Assembly: GCF_007990755.1 (NCBI RefSeq)
Contig: NZ_BJXA01000006.1
Coordinates: forward strand, 62,001-126,000
Reading direction: 5' to 3'
DNA: 64,000 nt
Source of the DNA: Nocardia ninae NBRC 108245
GTDB taxonomy: Bacteria; Actinomycetota; Actinomycetes; Mycobacteriales; Mycobacteriaceae
Shown piece by piece: positions 10,548 through 20,993 of this stretch. Under the pieces are notes generated by a model that worked only from the letters and a program-made list of their open reading frames with translations, was not told where the DNA came from and searched no databases. The position numbers and the translations under genes were made by a program. The stretch's first letter is position 1. Every line of letters starts with the position of its first letter.

Positions 10548-12290
10548 GTGACTGCGGTAGAGCCCCAGCCAGTCCAGCAGTTGGAAGCGACTCGGCCGTA
10601 TCCGGCGCGGACCGGGCCGAAGGGTTCGTATCTCTACAAGATGGTCACCACCACCGACCCGAAGGTCCTGGGCACCATGTACCTGGTGACCGCGATGAGC
10701 TTCTTCCTCATCGGTGGTCTGATGGCGCTGTTGATGCGGGCCGAACTGGCGCGCCCTGGCCTGCAGTTCCTCTCGCCCGAGCAGTTCAACCAGCTGTTCA
10801 CCATGCACGGCACGATCATGCTGCTGTTCTACGCGACGGCCATCGTGTTCGGCTTCGCCAACATCGTGCTGCCGCTGCAGATCGGCGCCCCCGACGTCGC
10901 CTTCCCCCGACTGAACGCGTTCAGCTACTGGCTGTACCTGTTCGGCGGCACGATGGCGACCGCGGGCTTCATCACCCCGGGTGGTGCCGCGGACTTCGGC
11001 TGGACCGCCTACACCCCGCTCACCGACATCCTGCACTCGCCCGGCGTCGGCGCCGACCTGTGGATCCTGGGTCTGGCCGTCTCCGGTCTGGGCACCATCC
11101 TCGGTGGCGTCAACATGCTGACCACGGTCGTCTGCCTTCGTGCGCCCGGCATGACCATGTTCCGGTTGCCGATCTTCACCTGGAACATCGCCGTCACCAG
11201 CGTGCTTGTCCTGCTTGCCTTCCCGCTGCTCACCGCCGCGCTGTTCGGACTCGCCTTCGACCGACACCTCGGTGGCCACATCTACGACCCGGCGACCGGC
11301 GGCATCCTGCTCTACCAGCACCTGTTCTGGTTCTTCGGCCATCCCGAGGTGTACATCATCGCGCTGCCGTTCTTCGGCATCGTGTCCGAGATCTTCCCGG
11401 TGTTCTCGCGTAAGCCGATCTTCGGTTACACCACGCTGGTCTACGCGACGCTCGGTATCGCGGCGCTCTCGATCGCGGTGTGGGCGCACCACATGTATGC
11501 CACCGGTGCCGTGCTGCTGCCGTACTTCTCGTTCATGACGTTCCTGATCGCCGTCCCGACGGGTGTGAAGTTCTTCAACTGGATCGGCACCATGTGGCGA
11601 GGTCAGTTGACGTTCGAGACACCGATGCTGTGGTCGATCGGCTTCCTGGTCACCTTCCTCTTCGGTGGTCTGTCCGGTGTCATCCTGGCCAGCCCGCCGC
11701 TGGACTTCCACGTCACCGACTCGTACTTCGTGGTCGCGCACTTCCACTACGTGCTCTTCGGCACCATCGTGTTCGCCACCTTCGCGGGCATCTACTTCTG
11801 GTTCCCGAAGATCACCGGCCGGATGATGGACGAGCGCCTGGGCAAGTGGCACTTCTGGGCCACCTTCGTCGGCTTCCACACCACCTTCCTGGTGCAGCAC
11901 TGGCTCGGCGCCGAGGGCATGCCGCGCCGCTACGCCGACTACCTGCCCAGCGACGGCTTCACCGTGCTGAACACCATCTCCACCATCGGCGCGTTCATCC
12001 TGGGCGCCTCGATGCTGCCGTTCGTCTGGAACGTCTTCAAGAGCTTCCGGTACGGCGAGGTCGTCACCGTGGATGACCCGTGGGGCTACGGCAACTCGCT
12101 CGAATGGGCCACCACCTGCCCGCCGCCGCGGCACAACTTCTACGAGCTGCCGCGGATCCGGTCCGAGCGCCCGGCCTTCGAGCTGCACTACCCGCACATG
12201 ATCGACCGGATGCGCGCCGAGGCGCACGTCGGCTGGGGTTCGGGTAAGCACGCCACCGAAGTGCACGAAGGCGCAGTGGCAACGAAGTAG
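10548..12290 (+). CDS. ctaD: Cytochrome c oxidase subunit I (aa3 type)
   Basis: Catalytic subunit of the aa3-type terminal oxidase, carrying heme a and the heme a3-CuB site in the cytoplasmic membrane. Length is 580 residues. The CuB ligand segment HPEVYI, the HHMYATG pair and the heme-ligand helix starting [14 protein letters not shown] are all visible, with twelve-helix hydrophobicity throughout. The GTG start at 10548 was chosen because AGGAGG lies at 10538-10543; the frame is open much further upstream but without a comparable site. Transcription ends at a strong hairpin at 12307-12345. Other oxidase subunits are not adjacent, as in mycobacteria. Confidence 0.97.
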   Translation: MTAVEPQPVQQLEATRPYPARTGPKGSYLYKMVTTTDPKVLGTMYLVTAMSFFLIGGLMALLMRAELARPGLQFLSPEQFNQLFTMHGTIMLLFYATAIVFGFANIVLPLQIGAPDVAFPRLNAFSYWLYLFGGTMATAGFITPGGAADFGWTAYTPLTDILHSPGVGADLWILGLAVSGLGTILGGVNMLTTVVCLRAPGMTMFRLPIFTWNIAVTSVLVLLAFPLLTAALFGLAFDRHLGGHIYDPATGGILLYQHLFWFFGHPEVYIIALPFFGIVSEIFPVFSRKPIFGYTTLVYATLGIAALSIAVWAHHMYATGAVLLPYFSFMTFLIAVPTGVKFFNWIGTMWRGQLTFETPMLWSIGFLVTFLFGGLSGVILASPPLDFHVTDSYFVVAHFHYVLFGTIVFATFAGIYFWFPKITGRMMDERLGKWHFWATFVGFHTTFLVQHWLGAEGMPRRYADYLPSDGFTVLNTISTIGAFILGASMLPFVWNVFKSFRYGEVVTVDDPWGYGNSLEWATTCPPPRHNFYELPRIRSERPAFELHYPHMIDRMRAEAHVGWGSGKHATEVHEGAVATK

Positions 12291-12306
12291 GAATCAGTAA
12301 CGACGA

Positions 12307-12345
12307 CGAGTGTGCACCTGCTGGTGACCAGCGGGTGCACACTCG
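12307..12345 (+). terminator. Rho-independent-type terminator after ctaD
   Basis: A perfect 12-bp stem (CGAGTGTGCACC with GGTGCACACTCG) encloses a second small hairpin (GCTGG/CCAGC) and is followed by TTTGT. It separates ctaD from serB. Confidence 0.8.
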
Positions 12346-12369
12346 TTTGTGCAGTACCGGAGCGCGTGA

Positions 12370-13638
<1,269 letters not shown>

Positions 13639-13729
13639 CCACGGCGTACCCGGTGTCGTAGACCTGGTCCGGTGGCCGCCGTCGGTAGGCTGGCGCCGAC
13701 CAGGATCGTCGGGTGAATCGGAGGGTGCG

Positions 13730-14176
13730 TTGCGGAAATCTCTGCTTGTGCTGCTGCTCGGCTTGTCTGTAGTGGGTTGCGGCAACAACGATTCGACCGA
13801 CGCGGACGCGACCTCCTCGGCCGCGCCGACGTCGGCTCCCGGGCCTGCCGCGGTGACGGCCACCGAGGCCGACAACGGTCAGGAACGCCGGCTCGCCGTC
13901 GGACAGCACCTGGTGGTGACGCTGCCCGCGAATCCGTCCACCGGATACCTGTGGCAGATCTCCGAGGTCGATGCGAATGTGCTTCAGGCGCAAGGTGACC
14001 CAGGGTTCGAGACGGACCCGAACGTGCCGGTCGCCCCCGGTGCCGGTGGCAGTTCGGTGTGGACCTTCGCCGGTAAGGCCCCGGGCAGCACCAAGCTCTC
14101 GATGCAGTATCTGCGACCGTGGGAACAGGGTGTCGAACCCGCACAGACGTATTCGTTGACGATCAAGGTGGAGTGA
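13730..14176 (+). CDS. Chagasin-family (I42) protease inhibitor lipoprotein
   Basis: Predicted surface lipoprotein inhibitor of papain-like cysteine proteases. The 148-residue product starts at TTG 13730, five bases after GGAGG, and has a short signal ending in VVGC with lipidated Cys17. The three inhibitor loops of the chagasin family are visible: NPSTGYLW, a Gly-rich loop GAGGSS, and RPWE near the C-terminus. Its stop overlaps the ATG of the next gene by one base, so the two are translationally coupled. The target may be a secreted or host protease; no cysteine protease is encoded nearby. Confidence 0.8.
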   Translation: MRKSLLVLLLGLSVVGCGNNDSTDADATSSAAPTSAPGPAAVTATEADNGQERRLAVGQHLVVTLPANPSTGYLWQISEVDANVLQAQGDPGFETDPNVPVAPGAGGSSVWTFAGKAPGSTKLSMQYLRPWEQGVEPAQTYSLTIKVE

Positions 14177-14982
14177 TGTCGAGCATCCCGGAATGTGGTG
14201 CCGGAGTCCGGGACGCCGTGGCAGACCCGATCGAGCCGGCCGAGTTCGACGAGGCTGGCTTCCGCGTCCGGCACGCGGAACTCGCGCAGGGCTACGGCGG
14301 CGCGGGCGATCCCGACGACCCGGCCATGGTGCAGGCCATGCAGATGGTGCTGCACCTGCCCAAGGTGGACCCGCCGCCGCGCAGCGCGGTGCTGGCCGCG
14401 GCGGCGACCGCGTCGGTGGCGCTGTGCCTGGACGAGCGGGTCGGGCCCGGCGGCGAGTGGGCGGAGCGTTATCTGGCGTGGAAGCGCTCACGTATTCGCA
14501 AGGTGAGCAGGCGTGCCCGCGGTGCTCAGTGGCTCGCGGCCAACGAGGTGGACGGCGTCACGGTCGAGGTCGAGGGCGCGCAGGCCAGGGCGCTGGTCCC
14601 GGGGCCGGTCGGCGAGGTGGATCCGCGGATCAAGCGGTTGCAGATCGGCGGCACCGACCTCGAGCACGACAACCCCGGCCCCGCCGACCCGGAACTGCCG
14701 GTGCTGTGGGTGAATTCGGCGCTCGGCATGACCGTGGGCAAGGCGGCCGCGCAGGTCGGTCACGCGAGCATGTTGCTCGCGGGGGCGTTGAGCGCGGCGC
14801 AGGCGCTGCGGTGGGCCGAGCGGGAATTCCGTTGCTCGGTACGGGATGCCGACGAACGACTATGGCGGACGTTGGCCGATCAAGTCGCGCGTGGCACGGC
14901 GGTGGCGGTGCGCGATGCCGGGTTCACCGAGGTTGCGCCCGGCTCGATGACCGTGATCGCGGTCCTCGCGCGATCCTGGTGA
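14176..14982 (+). CDS. Peptidyl-tRNA hydrolase Pth2-like protein with N-terminal extension
   Basis: The C-terminal part of this 268-residue protein carries the Pth2 signature (VNSALGMTVGKAAAQVGHAS, then an Ala-rich helix and ARGTAVAVRDAG), the family that releases peptides from peptidyl-tRNA. The first 150 residues are an actinobacterial extension of unknown function containing an Arg/Lys-rich stretch (WKRSRIRKVSRRARG). ATG 14176 shares its A with the stop of the inhibitor gene. Pth2 enzymes are otherwise mainly archaeal and eukaryotic; actinobacteria have these longer relatives whose activity is, to my knowledge, not established. Hydrolase function is inferred from the motif. Confidence 0.65.
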   Translation: MSSIPECGAGVRDAVADPIEPAEFDEAGFRVRHAELAQGYGGAGDPDDPAMVQAMQMVLHLPKVDPPPRSAVLAAAATASVALCLDERVGPGGEWAERYLAWKRSRIRKVSRRARGAQWLAANEVDGVTVEVEGAQARALVPGPVGEVDPRIKRLQIGGTDLEHDNPGPADPELPVLWVNSALGMTVGKAAAQVGHASMLLAGALSAAQALRWAEREFRCSVRDADERLWRTLADQVARGTAVAVRDAGFTEVAPGSMTVIAVLARSW

Positions 14983-15213
14983 GGGGAGCCCTGGTGCGTC
15001 GCGGATGCGTGCGGCCGCTGGGCGGGCTTGCCGGTCGCGACTGCCGCACACCGGAAAATCACCTGCATGGAATGCGCGTTGCGCAGGGCCGATTGGGGTA
15101 TGTCTTCGGTCTACTCCTCTGAGGACGTTGTGCCCTACCCGCGCTGAGCTCTCCAGGCGGAGGCTCGTCGTATCGAGGCATTGCGGCCTCGCCGACCGAA
15201 GGAAGGACCAGCT

Positions 15214-15381
15214 ATGACGACGTTGCTGGTGATTCTCGTCCTGTGGGTGCTCCTCTCGGTTCCACTGGCCCTTCTCGTGGCCCGACTGCTACACAAGTCC
15301 GACGGCGAGGAGCATCCGGAGCCCGATCAGGGCGACGACCAGCAGCTCCACGACGACTTCGTACTCGATCGTCGCCGCTGA
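15214..15381 (+). CDS. Small single-pass membrane protein, 55 residues
   Basis: ATG 15214 follows GAAGGA. Residues 1-27 are almost wholly hydrophobic (TTLLVILVLWVLLSVPLALL) and the rest is an acidic, His/Asp-rich tail ending in Arg. No family was recognised. The 230 bp before it (14983-15213) shows no gene or clear signal. It precedes the ABC ATPase by about 60 bp and could be co-transcribed with it. It is called on start signal, topology and codon use only. Confidence 0.55.
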   Translation: MTTLLVILVLWVLLSVPLALLVARLLHKSDGEEHPEPDQGDDQQLHDDFVLDRRR

Positions 15382-15443
15382 CCCGAGCGACACGCTGCCC
15401 GCACCCCGCCCGCGTTGGCGAGCAGCCCGTCGAGTGGGCCAAG

Positions 15444-16277
15444 ATGGACCGCGTGCCGCAACCCGATCCCGATCTGCTCATCGATTTCACCGACGTCACC
15501 GTTCGCCGCTCCGGCCACACCCTCGTTGGCCCCGTTAACTGGCAGGTAGAGCTCGACGAACGCTGGGTCGTGCTCGGCCCCAACGGCGCGGGCAAGACCT
15601 CCCTGCTCCGGATGGCCGCCGCCGAGCTGCACCCGACCTCGGGCACCGCCCATCTGCTCGGTGAGGTGCTCGGCAAGGTCGACATCAGCGAGCTGCGGCC
15701 GCGGATCGGCTTGTCCTCCGCCGCGGTGGCCGGCCGGGTGCCGCGCGACGAGAAGGTCAGCGACCTGGTGGTGTCGGCGGGCTACGCGGTGCTCGGCCGC
15801 TGGCGCGAACGCTATGACGACATCGACACCGACCGCGCCGTGGACATGCTGGAAAGCCTAGGCGCGGAACATCTTTCGGACCGCACCTACGGCACGCTGT
15901 CGGAGGGTGAGCGCAAACGGGTGATGATCGCCCGCGCGCTGATGACCGACCCCGAGCTGTTGCTGCTCGACGAACCGGCGGCCGGCTTGGACCTGGGCGG
16001 GCGCGAGGAACTCGTGGAGCGGCTCGGTGATCTGGCCGCCGACCCGGACTCACCCGCCATCGTCCTGGTCACCCACCACGTCGAGGAGATCCCGCCCGGC
16101 TTCACCCACGGCCTGCTGCTCAACGAGGGTGAAGTGGTCGCGCAAGGTCTGCTCACCGACGTGCTGACCTCGGAGAACCTCAGCGACGCCTTCCGTCAGT
16201 CGATCGCCCTCGACCGGGTGGACGGCCGCTACTTCGCCCGCCGCGCACGTCGCGCGGGCAAGCACCGCACCCGCTGA
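15444..16277 (+). CDS. ABC transporter ATP-binding protein (Rv3041c-like)
   Basis: A single 277-residue nucleotide-binding domain with Walker A GPNGAGKTS, signature LSEGE, Walker B LLLLDEP and an H-loop in VTHHVEEIP. The ModF/YlmA-like appearance and the lack of any adjacent permease suggest either a partner elsewhere or a non-transport role. The ATG at 15444 aligns with the expected N-terminus, but no strong ribosome site precedes it, so the start is less certain than the domain call. Position between serB and the Nudix gene matches M. tuberculosis Rv3041c. Confidence 0.88.
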   Translation: MDRVPQPDPDLLIDFTDVTVRRSGHTLVGPVNWQVELDERWVVLGPNGAGKTSLLRMAAAELHPTSGTAHLLGEVLGKVDISELRPRIGLSSAAVAGRVPRDEKVSDLVVSAGYAVLGRWRERYDDIDTDRAVDMLESLGAEHLSDRTYGTLSEGERKRVMIARALMTDPELLLLDEPAAGLDLGGREELVERLGDLAADPDSPAIVLVTHHVEEIPPGFTHGLLLNEGEVVAQGLLTDVLTSENLSDAFRQSIALDRVDGRYFARRARRAGKHRTR

Positions 16278-16323
16278 CCCGCCGCCGTGACGGCGCTCAC
16301 CGTGCGCGGGTTAGTGTGCAGGA

Positions 16324-17157
16324 GTGAGTGAGACAAACCCGCAGGCCGACTCTCAGCCGTCGGCGCCGAAGGACGCGTCGACGGTGATGCTGGTGCGCGA
16401 CGGCGCTGCCGGGCCGGAGATCTTCCTGCAGCGCAGGGTCGGTGCGATGGCGTTCGCGGCGGGGATGACCGTGTTCCCCGGCGGCGGCGTCGACCCCTCC
16501 GACGGGACCGCCGAGATCGAGTGGGCCGGGCCCGAACCTGCTTGGTGGGCAGCGCGTTTCGCCACCACCGAGCCGCGGGCCAAGGCGCTGGTCTGCGCCG
16601 CCGTGCGCGAGACCTTCGAGGAATGCGGTGTGCTGCTTGCCGGTCCGACCGCCGACAGCGTGGTCTCCGACACCGCCGGTTACCGCGAGTCGCGCGGCAA
16701 GCTGGAGCGGCGCGAGCTCTCGCTGGCCGATTTCCTCGCGCAGGAAAAGCTGGTGCTGCGCGCGGATCTGCTTCGGCCGTGGGCAAATTGGATCACCCCG
16801 GTGGTCGAGCCGAGGCGCTACGACACCAGGTTCTTCGTCGCCGTACTGCCCGAGGGGCAGCTGGCCGACGGTGCCACCTCCGAGGCCGCGGAAGTGCACT
16901 GGCGCACGCCCGCGGAGGCACTGGACCGATGGCGGGCCGGTACCGACATTCTGCTGCCGCCCACCTGGTCGCAGTTGTTCGCACTCGCCGAGTTCGGCTC
17001 CACCGCAGAGATTCTCGCCGCCGACGTGGTGATCGAGCCGATCATGCCGGTGCTGCGCGAAGGCGAGGGGCGGCGCGGGCTGGCCTTCCCGGGTAATGAT
17101 CAGTACTTCGCCGGTCTCCCGGATGCGAGCAGGCTCAAGGGATCCGTCCGCAAGTAA
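16324..17157 (+). CDS. Nudix hydrolase, NUDT7/NUDT19-like (Rv3040c-like)
   Basis: Hydrolyses a nucleoside diphosphate linked to another group; this subgroup includes CoA/acyl-CoA diphosphatases. The 277-residue product has TVFPGGGVD before the Nudix box and the catalytic helix RETFEECGVLL. GTG 16324 overlaps AGGAG, so the start is either leaderless or slightly misplaced. It is followed 30 bp later by an enoyl-CoA hydratase-like gene, consistent with a role in acyl-CoA turnover, and the same pair occurs in M. tuberculosis (Rv3040c-Rv3039c). The substrate is not determinable from sequence. Confidence 0.85.
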   Translation: MSETNPQADSQPSAPKDASTVMLVRDGAAGPEIFLQRRVGAMAFAAGMTVFPGGGVDPSDGTAEIEWAGPEPAWWAARFATTEPRAKALVCAAVRETFEECGVLLAGPTADSVVSDTAGYRESRGKLERRELSLADFLAQEKLVLRADLLRPWANWITPVVEPRRYDTRFFVAVLPEGQLADGATSEAAEVHWRTPAEALDRWRAGTDILLPPTWSQLFALAEFGSTAEILAADVVIEPIMPVLREGEGRRGLAFPGNDQYFAGLPDASRLKGSVRK

Positions 17158-17187
17158 GTCGCCCGGCGACCGGTAGCGTGGCGTCCC

Positions 17188-17964
17188 ATGGCCGAATTCG
17201 TGACCCTGGATCTGCTCGAGGGTGCCGGCGCGCGCCGCGTCGCCGTCCTCCGGATCGCCCGTCCGCCGATGAACCTGCTGAACGCACAGCTGGTGCGCGA
17301 GCTGGCGGCAGCGGCCGAGACGGTCGCCGCGGACCCGACGGTGGCTGCGGTCATGCTCTACGGCGACGAGCGGGTGTTCTCGGCAGGTGACGACCTGACC
17401 GAGCTGGCCGGCCTGAGCGAAGATCAGGCGCGGGCGATGGCGGCCGATGTGCAGCGCGATTTCGGCTGCCTGGCCCGGCTGCCGCAGCCGACGGTCGCGG
17501 CGATCAGCGGCTACTGCCTCGGTGGTGGGCTGGAACTCGCGCTCGGTGCGGATCGGCGCATCATCGGCGACAACGTCAAGCTGGGTCTGCCGCAGATCAA
17601 GGCCGGGCTGATCCCGCTCGCCGGAATCCGCCGCCTCGCCCTGTTGATCGGGCCGGGCCCGGCCAAGGATCTCGTCTACAGCGGCCGCTTCGTCGAAGCC
17701 GAGGAGGCCCGCACCCTCGGCCTGGTCGACGAGGTCGTCCCACCCGACGACGTCTACACCGCAGCGCTCACCTGGGCGCAACGCTTCACCGACGGCCCGG
17801 CCCGCGCCCTGGCCGCTGCGAAAGCCGTCTTCGAGGCGGGCCCACACGGCCTGGACCGCGCCCAGACCGAGTGGTCTGCTTTGTTCGCCACCGAAGATGG
17901 TCGCATCGGGACCGAGTCCTACCTGGCCGACGGCCCCGGCTCGGCGGCCTTCGTCGGCCGCTGA
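17188..17964 (+). CDS. echA17: Enoyl-CoA hydratase/isomerase family protein (EchA17-like), one catalytic Glu replaced
   Basis: A 258-residue crotonase-fold protein. The CoA-binding and oxyanion segments are visible (FSAGDDLTEL; GYCLGGGLELALGAD), and the first catalytic Glu is present in GGLELA. In the second catalytic segment the usual P-E-I is P-Q-I (LGLPQIKAGLIP), so the second Glu of classical hydratases is Gln, and the following Gly-Gly is altered (PLAGIRRL). Hydration of enoyl-CoA may therefore be impaired or replaced by another crotonase reaction. The name follows synteny with Rv3039c. Confidence 0.85.
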   Translation: MAEFVTLDLLEGAGARRVAVLRIARPPMNLLNAQLVRELAAAAETVAADPTVAAVMLYGDERVFSAGDDLTELAGLSEDQARAMAADVQRDFGCLARLPQPTVAAISGYCLGGGLELALGADRRIIGDNVKLGLPQIKAGLIPLAGIRRLALLIGPGPAKDLVYSGRFVEAEEARTLGLVDEVVPPDDVYTAALTWAQRFTDGPARALAAAKAVFEAGPHGLDRAQTEWSALFATEDGRIGTESYLADGPGSAAFVGR

Positions 17965-18231
17965 GCCTTGCTCGCGGCCGACGCGACAGCTGTGTGGTGT
18001 TGATCACGCGGGTGCGCTGAAAATGGCACGCGTTCCTGTCTCCGGCCGGAGTCCCGGATACGCGCCACGGCTGGGTTGTCGGCCGTCGATATGCGGGGGT
18101 GACCACGGGTTTCGGCAGTACATGGGTAACTCGTCGGGTCCGCCCGAACCGGACCATGTTCGGGTCCGCCGGTCCGCCGCACGACGGGCGTGGCTCTTAC
18201 TCGTATGGCCTAAATCGCGGAGCGAAGGGTC

Positions 18232-18245
18232 GGCTAGGCTTAGCC
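18232..18245 (+). promoter_or_regulatory. -10 box / GGCTA-TAGCC dyad of a probably leaderless transcript
   Basis: TAGGCT (18235-18240) fits the actinobacterial -10 pattern TAnnnT and ends eight bases before the ATG at 18249, so transcription probably starts at or next to the start codon. The box is embedded in GGCTA-GGCT-TAGCC, a dyad a repressor could use. It shares only about 11 of 19 positions with the IdeR iron box, too few to call. The rest of the 284-bp gap shows no gene. Confidence 0.5.
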
Positions 18246-18248
18246 TCC

Positions 18249-19226
18249 ATGACGGTACGTCCCGACGACCCAGCGCCTAACCCGCATGCGACCGAGGCCG
18301 AGGTCGAGGCAGCGCGCAAGGATACGAAGCTCGCCCAGGTGCTTTATCACGACTGGGAAGCCGAGACCTATGACGACAAATGGTCGATTTCCTATGACGA
18401 ACGCTGCATCGAATACGCCCGCGGCCGGTTCGACGCGGCCGTCGGCCCCGCCCCGCTGCCGTACGAGCGGGCCCTCGAACTCGGTTGTGGCACCGGCTTC
18501 TTCCTGCTGAACCTGATGCAGGGTGGCGTGGCCAAGACCGGCTCCGTCACCGACCTGTCGCCGGGCATGGTCAAGGTCGCGCTGCGCAACGCCGAGCACC
18601 TCGGCCTGGACGTCGACGGCCGGGTCGCCGACGCCGAGACCATCCCGTACGAGGACGACACCTTCGATCTCGTATGCGGCCACGCGGTGCTGCACCACAT
18701 CCCGGATGTCGAGCTCGCGCTGAAGGAATGCCTGCGCGTGCTCAAGCCCGGCGGGCGCTTCGTTTTCGCCGGCGAGCCGACCACCGCGGGCAACTTCTAC
18801 GCTCGCTGGCTCGGCCGGATCACCTGGAAGGCCACCACCACCGTCACCAAGCTGCCGCAGCTGGCCGGTTGGCGGCGGCCGCAGACCGAGCTCGACGAGT
18901 CCTCGCGGGCCGCGGCGCTCGAGGCGGTCGTCGACCTGCACACCTTCGACCCCAGCGACCTGGAGCGGATGGCGAGCTCGGCCGGTGCCGTCGACGTCAA
19001 GGCGACCACCGAAGAGTTCGCGGCCGCGCTGTGGGGCTGGCCGGTGCGCACCTTCGAGGCGGCCGTGCCCGACGAGAAGCTGACCATGGGCTACCGGCTG
19101 GCCATGTACAACGCGTGGCTGCGACTGAGCTGGCTGGACGAGAACATCATGCGCCGGGTGGTGCCGCGGCAGTTCTTCTACAACGCGATGATCACCGGCG
19201 TGAAGCCGGGCACGTCTGCCAAGTAG
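18249..19226 (+). CDS. Class I SAM-dependent methyltransferase (Rv3038c-like)
   Basis: A 325-residue cytoplasmic methyltransferase. SAM-binding motif I is LELGCGTGFFLLNL, followed by an acidic residue in VTDLSPGM, then DTFDLVCGHAVLHHIPD and LRVLKPGGRFVFAGE. ATG 18249 was chosen because the -10 box sits just upstream and no start further up has a ribosome site. The stop overlaps the GTG of the next gene by one base (TAGTG). The M. tuberculosis counterpart Rv3038c lies beside the MGLP genes, which makes sugar or lipid methylation plausible but unproven. Confidence 0.88.
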   Translation: MTVRPDDPAPNPHATEAEVEAARKDTKLAQVLYHDWEAETYDDKWSISYDERCIEYARGRFDAAVGPAPLPYERALELGCGTGFFLLNLMQGGVAKTGSVTDLSPGMVKVALRNAEHLGLDVDGRVADAETIPYEDDTFDLVCGHAVLHHIPDVELALKECLRVLKPGGRFVFAGEPTTAGNFYARWLGRITWKATTTVTKLPQLAGWRRPQTELDESSRAAALEAVVDLHTFDPSDLERMASSAGAVDVKATTEEFAAALWGWPVRTFEAAVPDEKLTMGYRLAMYNAWLRLSWLDENIMRRVVPRQFFYNAMITGVKPGTSAK

Positions 19227-20419
19227 TGGGTTACGGCTTCAGTCGCGAGGATGTCGCATACCTCGGCAGTTCGGCGGGCACAGCCGCGCTGACCGAGGTA
19301 GACCGGCTGGAGCTGACCCAGGCGACGCACCTGCGCGATCTGGCGCGGGTGCGGCGCGACCACGGGGATCGGGCGGCGGCGCTCGTCGAAACGGTGCGTT
19401 TGCGGCGCAAGGCGGGTGCCAAGCTCGTCGGCGCGGGGGAGTGGCTGTTCACCGACGATGCGTTGCAGCAGGCGACTCCGACGCTGGTCGCCCGGCACCG
19501 GGCCGCCCGATTGGCCGGTCGCGCGGTGCACGACGTGACGTGTTCGATCGGGGCGGAGCTCGCCGAGCTGGCGCGAGTCTGTCCCGCTGTGCTCGGTAGC
19601 GACCTGGACGATGCGCGGCTGTCGATGGCCGCGCACAACCTCGCCGGATCTCGAAATGTATTGCTGGCCAAGGCGGATGCGCTGGTGCCGGTGAGCAGGG
19701 ACACCGTCGTAGTCGCCGATCCGGCCCGACGAGCGGACGGCAGGCGCACGCACGATCCGGCCAAACTGCAACCGCCGCTGCCGGACCTGCTCGCCGCCTA
19801 TCCCGGTCGGGACATCGCGGTGAAGTGCGCTCCTGGACTGGATTTCGATCGACTCGACTGGTCCGGTGAGGTCGAAGTCGTCTCCCTGGACGGAGCTGTT
19901 CGCGAGGCGTGCCTGTGGTCGGCCGGCCTGAGCGGTCCGTCGGTCGCCCGTCGCGCGACCGTAACGTCCTCGGCTGGAACGTCTTTCACCCTCACCGACG
20001 CGGACTCCGACGACATTCCCGAACAGGAACCCGGCGACTGGATCGTCGATCCCGACGGTGCTGTCGTACGGGCCGGTCTGGTCCGCCACTACGCCGCGAA
20101 ACATGGCCTCTGGCAACTGGATCCGCGCATCGCGTACCTCACCGGCAATGCCGTCCCGCCCGGCACCCGAGGCTTCCGCATCGTCGACCGCCTCGACTAC
20201 CGCGAGAAAACCCTCCGCACCGAACTGCGCCGCCACGGCTGCGGGCCTTTGGAAATCCTGGTGCGCGGCGTCGACGTCGACCCCGACAAACTCCGCCGCG
20301 CCCTCAAACCCCAAGGCAGCCAACCTTTCACCCTGGTGATCACCCGGATCGGCCGCACACCGACGGCTTTCCTGTGCACCGCTGTCGCACCGGTGCCGCC
20401 TACTACTCCATCTTCTTGA
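19226..20419 (+). CDS. THUMP-like / class I SAM methyltransferase (Rv3037c-like)
   Basis: A 397-residue protein. The middle carries a SAM-binding core (VHDVTCSIGAELAELA, GSDLDDARL, then VVADPARR in the position of a DPPY-type motif); the C-terminal third resembles the THUMP-like domain of actinobacterial relatives. GTG 19226 overlaps the stop of the preceding methyltransferase gene, so the two are coupled. Rv3037c has been proposed to take part in methylglucose lipopolysaccharide synthesis, whereas the THUMP-like part suggests RNA binding, so the substrate remains open. The 3' end overlaps the convergent DUF1697 gene by 17 bases. Confidence 0.8.
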   Translation: MGYGFSREDVAYLGSSAGTAALTEVDRLELTQATHLRDLARVRRDHGDRAAALVETVRLRRKAGAKLVGAGEWLFTDDALQQATPTLVARHRAARLAGRAVHDVTCSIGAELAELARVCPAVLGSDLDDARLSMAAHNLAGSRNVLLAKADALVPVSRDTVVVADPARRADGRRTHDPAKLQPPLPDLLAAYPGRDIAVKCAPGLDFDRLDWSGEVEVVSLDGAVREACLWSAGLSGPSVARRATVTSSAGTSFTLTDADSDDIPEQEPGDWIVDPDGAVVRAGLVRHYAAKHGLWQLDPRIAYLTGNAVPPGTRGFRIVDRLDYREKTLRTELRRHGCGPLEILVRGVDVDPDKLRRALKPQGSQPFTLVITRIGRTPTAFLCTAVAPVPPTTPSS

Positions 20420-20945
20420 CCACGCGCTGCACCGTGAGCCAGGTGCGGGTGGTGATGTCCTTGCCGTAGGTCTTGTCGAGCCAGGCCATGAAGTCGGGGG
20501 TCTTACCGGGTTCGCTGTTGTCGACCACCGCGAGGAACGCGTCGCACGCCTTGTCGTAGCCGACGACCCGGGTGAGCGGGTCGGGCTGTTCGGGCAGCTT
20601 GCCGGGGGCCTTCTTGCGCTTCTTGAGGAACGTGGCCACCAGGTAGGTGCCGCGTCCATGGGTGAGGCCGGGGAACGGGTCGGTGTCGAGCAGCGCGCGC
20701 AGCTCTTCGTAGCTGCGGATGATCGTGCCGCCTGCGATGCCGAGTTGCGCATTGAGCGCCTGCTGTATCCGGGCCTCCAGCTCGCTGACGTCGGTCTCCG
20801 CGCTCTGGAACACGATGTTGCCACTGGCGAGCACCGACGCGACCTGCTCGAACCCGAGCCCCTCGAAGACGCCGCGCACCTTCTCGTTGCTCATGTTCGG
20901 ATTGCTCGGCGCGATCCCCCGCAACAGTGCGGCATAGCGATTCAT
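20403..20945 (-). CDS. DUF1697 family protein
   Basis: A 180-residue protein of the DUF1697 family, recognised from the N-terminal MNRYAALLRGIAPSNPN, the segment GFEQVASVLASGNIVFQS and a Lys-rich loop (FLKKRKKAPGKLP). The function of the family is unknown. ATG 20945 aligns with the conserved family start, eight codons inside a longer possible frame. It is convergent with the THUMP-like gene and about 50 bp downstream of the acyltransferase start region's 3' end on the same strand. It is not part of the corresponding M. tuberculosis segment. Confidence 0.85.
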   Translation of the reverse strand: MNRYAALLRGIAPSNPNMSNEKVRGVFEGLGFEQVASVLASGNIVFQSAETDVSELEARIQQALNAQLGIAGGTIIRSYEELRALLDTDPFPGLTHGRGTYLVATFLKKRKKAPGKLPEQPDPLTRVVGYDKACDAFLAVVDNSEPGKTPDFMAWLDKTYGKDITTRTWLTVQRVVKKME

Positions 20946-20993
20946 ATCGGGGAACCTACCCAACGCCACGGACAGTCGGCGCGAACCGACGCG

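Noticed and set aside
10545-12266. 573-codon minus-strand frame opposite ctaD.
   Set aside because: Low-complexity charged translation, antisense to an unambiguous oxidase gene.
18232-18250. Possible IdeR iron box upstream of the methyltransferase.
   Set aside because: Only about 11 of 19 positions match; better explained as a -10 box within a short dyad.
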